In this document: one piece after another, positions 1 through 5,500 of the stretch
Numbering within the stretch: the stretch's first letter is position 1
Layout: the number at the start of each line of letters is the position of its first letter
Assembly: GCA_036787815.1 (NCBI GenBank)
Contig: DAIQOP010000192.1
Span: 1-7,500, forward strand
Direction of reading: 5' to 3'
DNA: 7,500 nucleotides
From: DATBAK01 sp036787815
Lineage (GTDB): Bacteria; Actinomycetota; Acidimicrobiia; IMCC26256; PALSA-610
The notes under the pieces: model-generated
What the model was told of the DNA's origin: nothing
Databases searched by the model: none
The model's input: only the letters and a program-made list of their open reading frames with translations
Program-made: the position numbers and the translations under genes

Positions 1-180
1 CGGGGTGCACTCGCGGACCAACCCCAACGCGACCCACGGAAGTGACAGGAGAGCCGAATAACTGCCGATCGGCACGTTCTGGAATCGCAGGCGGGTTGGA
101 CACTCGGCTTGGTGAGCGAGCGCGGCGACGACGTCGCCCGGTGCTTCGAAACGCTCGGTCGCGCGACGCTGTGACCTGCA

Positions 181-226
181 CTGGTGGGCCTCTTGGTGGG
201 TGTCTTGGTGGGTGTCTTGGTGGGGT
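181..226. repeat. 12-bp tandem repeat, about three and a half copies
   Basis: The unit TCTTGGTGGGTG is found at 191-202 and 203-214 without change. A third copy at 215-226 has diverged at its last two bases. A partial, diverged copy precedes at 181-190. The period is a multiple of three, so every frame would encode a repeated tetrapeptide: WWVS in frame 2, LVGV in the frame starting at the GTG of 184. G/T-rich strand asymmetry is strong. Function is unknown; replication slippage is the likely origin. Confidence 0.9.
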
Positions 227-276
227 TCGAGCTATGCCGAAAACGGACTGGCGACCCACGAGAACGTGATGCTCGT

Positions 277-330
277 CGCCGCGACCGGCGGGCGCGTCCT
301 CGCCGCGACCGGCGGGCGCGTCCTCGCCGC
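277..330. repeat. 24-bp tandem repeat, two perfect copies plus a partial
   Basis: The 24-bp unit at 277-300, starting CGCCGCGACCGG, is repeated perfectly at 301-324. The first six bases recur at 325-330, and the following AGCGGGCG still resembles the unit. The period keeps frame, giving a repeated octapeptide AATGGRVL in forward frame 2, where third positions are almost all G or C. The tract lies 50 bp after a different 12-bp repeat, so two independent tandem expansions sit in one short region. Confidence 0.9.
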
Positions 331-514
331 AGCGGGCGTTGTCGCCAACATCGGCGTCGCGAGGTAGACGGCGGGGAACAACGCACCCGACGGACACTCG
401 TCGGAGGCGCCGCTCGGTCGTCTTCGGAACGGAGCTCGTCGACGCCCGGGCCGGCGAATCAGCCGCCACGAGGACCGCGTTTCGCGACCCGCTCGCGACC
501 CACCAGACCACCTC

Positions 515-540
515 GGTGGTTCCGCTTTTGCGGAACCACC
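515..540. terminator. Perfect 11-bp hairpin with TTTT loop, possible terminator
   Basis: The arm GGTGGTTCCGC (515-525) is followed by a TTTT loop (526-529) and the exact reverse complement GCGGAACCACC (530-540). The stem is GC-rich and perfect but has no run of T on either side. Terminators without a U-tract are common in high-GC actinomycetes, so it may end transcription coming from the left before xis. It could equally be a binding site or a structural element of the mobile DNA. It lies 128 bp before the excisionase start. Confidence 0.45.
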
Positions 541-668
541 ATGTGTGCTCCGCGTAGTCACCAGTCACCAAGAACCCCACCAACGCACCGACCGACCCGT
601 CGACGAAAACTTCGCGCCGATCCGAAGAAACCGGTTCCGATCGCGCTCGCAGATTCGCACACTCAGGC
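541..668. other. Leader region upstream of xis, no clear promoter
   Basis: This stretch separates the hairpin from the excisionase start and presumably holds the xis/int promoter. I see no convincing -35/-10 pair. The only notable local symmetry is an 8-bp AACCGGTT palindrome near 630-640. An open frame running from 545 into the integrase frame crosses it, but its predicted residues are arginine/proline-rich filler and are not taken as coding. Confidence 0.3.
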
Positions 669-905
669 ATGAAGCTCCGACCCGCGCCACCGACGCCGCT
701 CCCGAACCTCGTCGACATCGACGCGCTCGCCGCGCATCTCGGCGTCAGCGTCCGTCACGTCCGCCGGCTCGTCGCCGAACGCCGCATCCCGTACGTCAAG
801 TGGGGACACCTGCTGCGGTTCGATCCGATCGCGATCGCGACCTGGCTCGACGACCAGCGCGTCGAAGCCGCTCGACCCGTTGTCCGTGTCGTAGGGCGTC
901 GGTAG
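669..905 (+). CDS. xis: Excisionase-type helix-turn-helix protein
   Basis: The product is 78 residues and looks like an excisionase (Xis) or recombination directionality factor of the small MerR-like winged helix-turn-helix class. Such proteins bind and bend attachment-site DNA so that the integrase excises the element; some also act as repressors. Residues about 14-40 (VDIDALAAHLGVSVRHVRRL and following) form the helix-turn-helix. The short turn IPYVKWGHLLRF (40-51) is the typical wing, followed by a helix ending ATWLDDQRV. Length and layout match the family. The start is the only reasonable ATG, with a weak CAGG just upstream. It precedes the integrase by 62 bp on the same strand, as xis/int pairs often do, and probably shares its transcript. 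A purely regulatory DNA-binding role cannot be excluded. Confidence 0.8.
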   Translation: MKLRPAPPTPLPNLVDIDALAAHLGVSVRHVRRLVAERRIPYVKWGHLLRFDPIAIATWLDDQRVEAARPVVRVVGRR

Positions 906-967
906 CGTCCGGCTCCCTCGAGGAGTTGCCATGCCGAGTGGACCTACGGCTGGCTCGGAAGGACACG

Positions 968-2152
968 ATGAGCAGCATCACGCCGACGAAGACAACTCTC
1001 GACGGCAAGCCGGCGCGCGGTTCCCGGTGGCGGGCCCGCTATCGCGACCCATCGGGACGCACGCGTTCGAAAACGTTCGAACGGCGCGTCGACGCGCAGC
1101 AGTTCCTCGACGTGACTTCCACAGACAAGCACCGCGGCGAGTTCACCGACCCGGCGTTGCGGCGCTCACGGTTCGAGGATTGGGCCGAGTCGTGGTGGGC
1201 GATGAACGAGGCTCGGTTCCGCGTCTCGACGCGCTCGACGTCGAGACGCGTTCTCGACAACGCGATCCTCCCGACGTTCAGCGGGCGGCGGATCGGCGAG
1301 ATCGACCGGGCCGAGGTCAAGGCTTGGGTCGCCGAAATGCTCGGCCAGGGCTCGGCTCCGAAGACCGTGCGAAACCGCGTGGCCATCGTGAAGTCGATCT
1401 TCGACGAAGCCATCGAAGGCCGCGCGCTGCGCGACAACCCGGCTGCCGGCATCCGCATCCCGCGAGCTCGTGCGAGCGAACCGCACTTCCTCACGGCCGA
1501 GCAGGTCGAGGCGCTCGCCGAGGCAATCGAGCCGCCCTACGCGTTCCTCGTGCGGTTCGCCGCATACTCGGGCTTGCGACCCGCCGAGGTTGCCGGCGTA
1601 CGCGTACGCCGTCTCGACCTCCTCGCAGGGCGCGTCGACGTCGTAGAGACGCTCACGACGGTCGCAGGAAGCGTCGTGTCGGGTCCTACGAAGACGAGCG
1701 CCCGACGCACCGTGACGGTGCCACGGTTCCTCTGCGAGGAAGCATGCGAGTACTTCGGATGGCTCGAGTCGAAGCTCGGCCGCAAGCTCAAGCCGGATGA
1801 TCTCGTGTTCCGCTCACCAAGCGGCTCGCCGTTGAACACCGACAACTGGCGGCGACGCGTCATGGTGCCCGCGCTCGAACGCGTCGGCCTCCCGGTCGAG
1901 GTTCGCTTCTACGACCTCCGCCACTCCTGTGCCTCGTTGATGATCGCCCTCGGAGCGCATCCGAGGCTCGTGATGGAACGGCTCGGCCACAGCGACATCT
2001 CGACGACGATGAACGTCTACGGGCACATCTGGCCGGCGCTGCACGAGCAACTCAACGACCAGCTCGAGGACCTCCACCGCACGGTCAAGGGCAAGCCGTG
2101 GAAGGCGCCGATCGCGTCAGTCGATCAGCTCCCGCGACGAACCTCGGCGTGA
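968..2152 (+). CDS. int: Tyrosine-recombinase (phage-type) integrase
   Basis: This 394-residue site-specific recombinase cuts and rejoins DNA at attachment sites through a covalent phosphotyrosine link. Residues about 18-58 (RWRARYRDPSGRTRSKTFERR) look like the N-terminal arm-site DNA-binding domain. About 65-155 is the helical core-binding domain, and 172-360 is the catalytic domain. Visible catalytic residues are R204 (SGLRPAE), K242 (PTKTSARR), R318 (YDLRH), H341 (LGH) and the nucleophile Y351 (MNVYGH). The His usual three residues before the second Arg is Tyr315 here, a variation I believe is tolerated in the family. The ATG at 968 is chosen because GGAAGGA (957-963) sits four bases upstream and the arm domain then begins normally. 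An upstream in-frame GTG at 938 is poorly spaced. A GAGGAG at 920-925 precedes an out-of-frame ATG at 931, which is not taken as a gene. Int reads toward the tRNA-like fragment 129 bp past its stop, its probable attachment core. Confidence 0.93.
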   Translation: MSSITPTKTTLDGKPARGSRWRARYRDPSGRTRSKTFERRVDAQQFLDVTSTDKHRGEFTDPALRRSRFEDWAESWWAMNEARFRVSTRSTSRRVLDNAILPTFSGRRIGEIDRAEVKAWVAEMLGQGSAPKTVRNRVAIVKSIFDEAIEGRALRDNPAAGIRIPRARASEPHFLTAEQVEALAEAIEPPYAFLVRFAAYSGLRPAEVAGVRVRRLDLLAGRVDVVETLTTVAGSVVSGPTKTSARRTVTVPRFLCEEACEYFGWLESKLGRKLKPDDLVFRSPSGSPLNTDNWRRRVMVPALERVGLPVEVRFYDLRHSCASLMIALGAHPRLVMERLGHSDISTTMNVYGHIWPALHEQLNDQLEDLHRTVKGKPWKAPIASVDQLPRRTSA

Positions 2153-2280
2153 CACAGTTTTGACACGCGGACACGCGTTTGACGCAAAAATCCGGTCATT
2201 CGCGGTCACTGGCGGAGCCTCGCGGACACCCTCTGACCTGCACTTATGCGGTTTTCGGCCGTCGCGCCGCGACCACCGTT
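2153..2280. other. Gene-free stretch between int and attachment core, with short tandem repeats
   Basis: Between the integrase stop and the tRNA-like fragment are two short tandem repeats. GACACGCG occurs at 2162-2169 and 2170-2177. GGTCATTCGC at 2194-2203 is followed directly by GGTCACTGGC at 2204-2213, matching at 8 of 10 positions. Related TTTTGACACG and GTTTGACGCA motifs flank the first pair, ending in AAAAA at 2186-2190. Integrases and excisionases of this type bind repeated arm sites beside the crossover core, so this is a reasonable place for them. The assignment is inferred from position only. No open frame here looks coding. Confidence 0.4.
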
Positions 2281-2307
2281 GAGGGTTCGACTCCCTCCGC
2301 TCGCACC
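2281..2307 (+). other. tRNA 3'-end fragment, probable attachment site (attR)
   Basis: GAGGG (2281-2285), TTCGACT (2286-2292) and CCCTC (2293-2297) form a perfect five-pair T arm with a canonical T loop. They are followed by a seven-base 3' acceptor strand CGCTCGC (2298-2304), A at the discriminator position (2305) and CC (2306-2307). The matching 5' acceptor strand GCGAGCG, D arm and anticodon arm are not present in the preceding 100 bases, so this is a fragment and not a working tRNA. A partial 3' end beside an integrase is the classic footprint of integration into a tRNA gene, in which the intact tRNA is rebuilt at the other end. The A discriminator and sequence fit tRNA-Leu better than tRNA-Ser (usually G), but the isotype is a guess. 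Confidence 0.75.
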
Positions 2308-2503
2308 GGGTGGGACGCGCGAAGGCGCAGGTTCAGCGACGCGTGCGCTCAACCGCGGATTCGGCGGACTTCCGCGCTCATCTCGGCGATTGCCGAGATG
2401 ACGGCGATGAGTGCAGCAAGCATCGAGATGAGTATCGACCCTGCACGTTTCCGTCCGGCAGCTTCGAGGTGGCGGTGAGGTGAAGTCTCGGCGGTGACGC
2501 AGG
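2308..2503. other. Intergenic region between attachment site and pump gene
   Basis: This 196-bp stretch lies between the inferred element end and the convergent stop of the P-type ATPase. It holds the hairpin at 2378-2401. On the minus strand there is an open frame that overlaps the ATPase stop in another frame and ends at 2349. Its last part, from an ATG at 2423, would give a 24-residue hydrophobic peptide (MLAALIAVISAIAEMSAEVR...), but no ribosome binding site precedes it. I see no other gene. Confidence 0.4.
2378..2401 (-). terminator. Perfect 10-bp hairpin downstream of the ATPase gene
   Basis: TCATCTCGGC (2378-2387), loop GATT (2388-2391) and GCCGAGATGA (2392-2401) form a perfect stem about 100 bp beyond the ATPase stop codon. 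No T-run follows in either direction, so it would have to be a U-tract-independent terminator. It is placed to end the minus-strand pump transcript and could also stop read-through from the element side. The strand assignment is from position only. Confidence 0.45.
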
Positions 2504-5500
2504 TCAGGCACTCGCGATGGCAGGCGCCGGTTCGACGTCGGTCGTGTCGCGACTGCGAATGTCGATCGCGGATTGCAGGGCTGCGGTGCCGGGCTCGGTG
2601 CGGGCGAGGATGAAGCTCGCGGTCGCGGCTGCGGTGGTCGCGGCGCACGCAGCGCCGGTTGCGATCGTCCAACCGATCGGGCCGAGCGGTCGACAACCGA
2701 AGAATTGGCTGACGCCCGGCGTCTGGACGATCCCGACGAGTGCGCCGACGGACAGGACGCCGCTTGCGAGCACGAGTGGGCTTCGGTGACCGATGACGAG
2801 CGTCTGGCCGAGTTGCGCGCCGACGAGCGCGGCGAGCGCGACGGTGCGGGCTCGTGTCGGCGTCCCGGTGAACCGCGCGATGGTCCACGCGGCTCCTGCG
2901 GCGCCGGCGGTCGCGGCGGCGCGCACGGCGACGTCGCGGGCGAGAGCTGAGCCGAGTGACGTGTCGGGGCCTTCTCGGCGTAGGTCGACGTCGCGGGTGA
3001 GCGGAGGTTGGAGCGCGATCGCCATGGCGGGTGCGAGGTCGGTGAGGAGGTTGACGGCGAGGAGCTGCCGGGCGTTGAGCGGCGATCGGCCGGTGACGAG
3101 ACCGACGCCGGTGGTGAAGATGACCTCGCCGAGGTTGCCCCCGAGCAGGAGCGCGAGGGCGTCGCGGACCGACGCCCACATGGCGCGCCCTTCGATGATC
3201 GAGGTGATCAGCGTCTCGACGCGGTCGTCGACGACCACGAGATCCGCGGCAGCTCGCGCGGCGGGTGTGGCGCGCGGCCCGAACGCGATGCCGATGTCGG
3301 CCAGGCGGATCGCTTGCGCATCGTTCGCGCCGTCGCCCGTCATCGCGACGACGCGGCCGCGACGTTGGAACGCTTGGACGATGCGAACCTTGTGCACGGG
3401 TGTGACCCGTGCGAATACGGTCGCTTCGCCGACGAGCGCATCGAGTTGCGCGTCGGTGAGTTGATCGAGCTGTGGGCCCGACACCACACCACCGTCGAGC
3501 AGCCCGAGCTCCGACGCGATCGCCTGAGCGGTGCTCGGGTGGTCTCCGGTGAGCATCACGACCGCGATACCGGCGCGATGCAGCTGCGCGATGGGCGTGA
3601 TGGCCGACGGTCGGGCGAGATCGGCCACTGTCACGAATCCGAGCAGCTCGAGCCGGTCGACGCGTGCGTCGTCGTGATCGGCGCGTCCCGAAGCGTGCCG
3701 TTCGGCCACCGCGAGCACTCGGAGCCCTTGCTCGGCGAGGCGCTCGACATGCCGTTCCAGTCGCAAGCGGGTGTCGTCATCGAGTGCGACAACGTGTTCG
3801 GCTCGTCGCCATGCCTCACAGCGCGGGAGCACGACCTCGGGCGCGCCCTTCACGCTGAGCAGCGAGCTCGCCTCTGCCTCTCCGAGAACCGCGTGATACC
3901 CGCGGTTGGGTGCGAACGGCAACGACGCGACCTTGCGCCAGCCGCGGGCGCCGAGGTCGGTACCGAGCTCGACTGCCGCGGCCCCGTCGACGACAACTTG
4001 GTCGGTCGGGTGTGGCAACTCGTGCCGACGTGCCGTGGGCGTCGCGCGCAGCGCTGCCGCGAGCACCAGACGCCGTCGCCCGTCGATCGCGGGCATCGAT
4101 TCGAGAAACTCACCGTCGGACACCGACCGGAGCTGGAGGCGACCCTCTGTGAGGGTGCCGGTCTTGTCGAAGCACAGCACGTCGACGCGCCCGAGCGCTT
4201 CGAGGACTCGCGCGTTGCGGACGAGCACCCCTTGACGTGACAGCCGCCGCGCCGCGCCCGACTGAGCGACCGTCGCGAGGAACGGAAGGCCTTCCGGTAC
4301 GGCTGCCGCCACGAGACTGACACCGGTCGACACTGCTTCGCGCCCCGGCACACCTCGCAGAAGACTCGATCCTGTGAGCAGACCGCCCGCCGCCAGGACC
4401 AGCGGCACCGTCTTGCGGGTCAGATTCTCCAAACGCGTCTCGACACCACTCGCCGGGGCTCGGGCGCCCTCGGCAATCCCGCGTCGCGCCTCGGTGCGTT
4501 CTCCGGTTGCCACCACGATCGCCTCGCAGCGTCCGGCAGCGACGGAAGTCCCGGCATAGGCCATCGATCGCCGCTCGGCGACCGCCGTATCGGAAGCAAC
4601 TGCGTCTGCGTGCTTGCTCACCGGCAACGACTCGCCCGTGAGCGTGGACTCGTCCGCTTCCAGACTCGCGGCGCTGAGGACTCGGCAGTCGGCGGGGACG
4701 ACGTCACCTGCCTGCAGGACGACGAGGTCTCCGGCGACGAGCTCGTCCGGTGGAACGGAATGCTCGGTGCCTTCGCGACGGATGCGGACGAGCCGGCTCG
4801 ACACCGACGCGCCCAGTCGGCTGATCGCCTGCTCGGTACGCAACCGTTGCGTGGCACCCACGATCGCGTTGACGCCGAGTACGCCGGTGATGAGCATGCC
4901 GTCGGTCACCGAACCGGCGACGGTCGACAACACGCCGCCGGCCGCGAGGAGCAACGTCAGCGGATTCGCGAGCTCCTGCGTCAACAGCGCCGGGAAGCTC
5001 GGACCCGTCTGTCGATGGTCCTCCGTTCGCCGGGCCTCGATGTCGCCCGAAGCAAGCCCCGTCGGCCCCGTCCCCAGCAACGCGGTCACCTCGTCGAGAC
5101 TCAGCGCATGCCATGCGACGTCGGGGCCGTCGTCGGTCGGCACCGGGCCACGGGTCAACGTGGCTGCCGTCCAGGCACCGGCGCCGAGTGCAACGAGTGC
5201 CGCTGCGTTCGTCGCCACGACCGCGCGTTGCCCGGAGCCGGGAGCCGGACCGAACGCGAGCGCGGTCGCCAACGTCGATCCCGCGACCGCGATCGTCACC
5301 GCGCGGCGGCTCGCGGTGCGCGCGACCGCGGTGGCGTCGACCACCAGCGCGGCCGCATGGAGGTCGGGGCACAGAATGGCGGCGCCCCAGGGTGGATGAC
5401 CATCCGACACGGCCACGCCGATGCCGCAGTCTGCCGCGGCGAGCTCGAGACCCGGCCGCGACGAGACGACCGCCACGACGCGTCCTTCGTCTTGGAGCCT

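Larger units (their letters stand above)
1..514. other. Element region without a recognised gene; coding-like fragments in shifting frames
   Basis: I recognise no protein here. Open stretches rich in G/C at the third codon position occur one after another in the three forward frames. Frame 1 ends with TGA at 43-45, then continues open to a TGA at 172-174, its last part reading roughly VSERGDDVARCFETL. Frame 2 is open from 116 to a TAG at 365-367 and includes WWxS repeats followed by AATGGRVL repeats. Frame 3 is coding-like from about 405 to a TAG at 555-557. None has a convincing start with a ribosome binding site; the AGGAG at 47-51 is followed only by ATA at 58. This could be a decayed gene with frameshifts, a chain of very small genes, or non-coding DNA with the genome's base bias. 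The two tandem-repeat tracts lie inside it and are listed separately. Confidence 0.3.
1..2307. mobile_element. Right end of an integrated element (tRNA-targeting, integrase type)
   Basis: This span is inferred to be the right-hand part of an integrated element that continues to the left of the window. The support is the order of parts: an excisionase-type gene, a tyrosine-recombinase integrase reading toward the boundary, and immediately beyond it a tRNA 3'-end fragment that lacks its 5' half. In actinomycete integrative elements and prophages the int/xis pair commonly sits next to one attachment junction. No conjugation, replication or phage structural gene is in view, so the kind of element (integrative conjugative element, prophage or small island) cannot be decided. 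The right boundary is placed at the end of the tRNA-like fragment; the left boundary is outside the window. Confidence 0.65.

Noticed and set aside
172..182. 11-bp direct match TGACCTGCACT shared with 2234-2244, considered as paired attachment or recombinase sites
   Set aside because: Several 11-bp matches are expected by chance in a window of this size, and the flanks do not extend the match.
232..561. Minus-strand 109-residue frame
   Set aside because: Third-position G/C is low on this strand compared with the forward frames and there is no recognisable motif.
826..840. Overlapping GCGATCGC-type palindromes in xis
   Set aside because: They are explained by the codons for DPIAIAT in a GC-rich gene. 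One short cluster gives no evidence of a genome-wide repeat.
545..967. N-terminal extension of the integrase frame back to 545
   Set aside because: The added 141 residues are Arg/Pro-rich filler overlapping the excisionase gene in another frame. The ATG at 968 has a good ribosome binding site and begins at the usual arm-binding domain.
931..1800. 289-residue frame from an ATG with GAGGAG upstream
   Set aside because: It overlaps the integrase in another frame and its composition (R, G and H-rich, no motif) is that of a shadow. The binding site is well placed but probably fortuitous.
2214..2307. A complete class II tRNA gene
   Set aside because: No 5' acceptor strand complementary to CGCTCGC and no D or anticodon arm could be placed upstream, so only the 3' fragment is supported.
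3008..4240. 410-residue open frame on the + strand opposite the pump
   Set aside because: Same antisense shadow effect; it lies wholly within the conserved P and nucleotide domains of the minus-strand gene.
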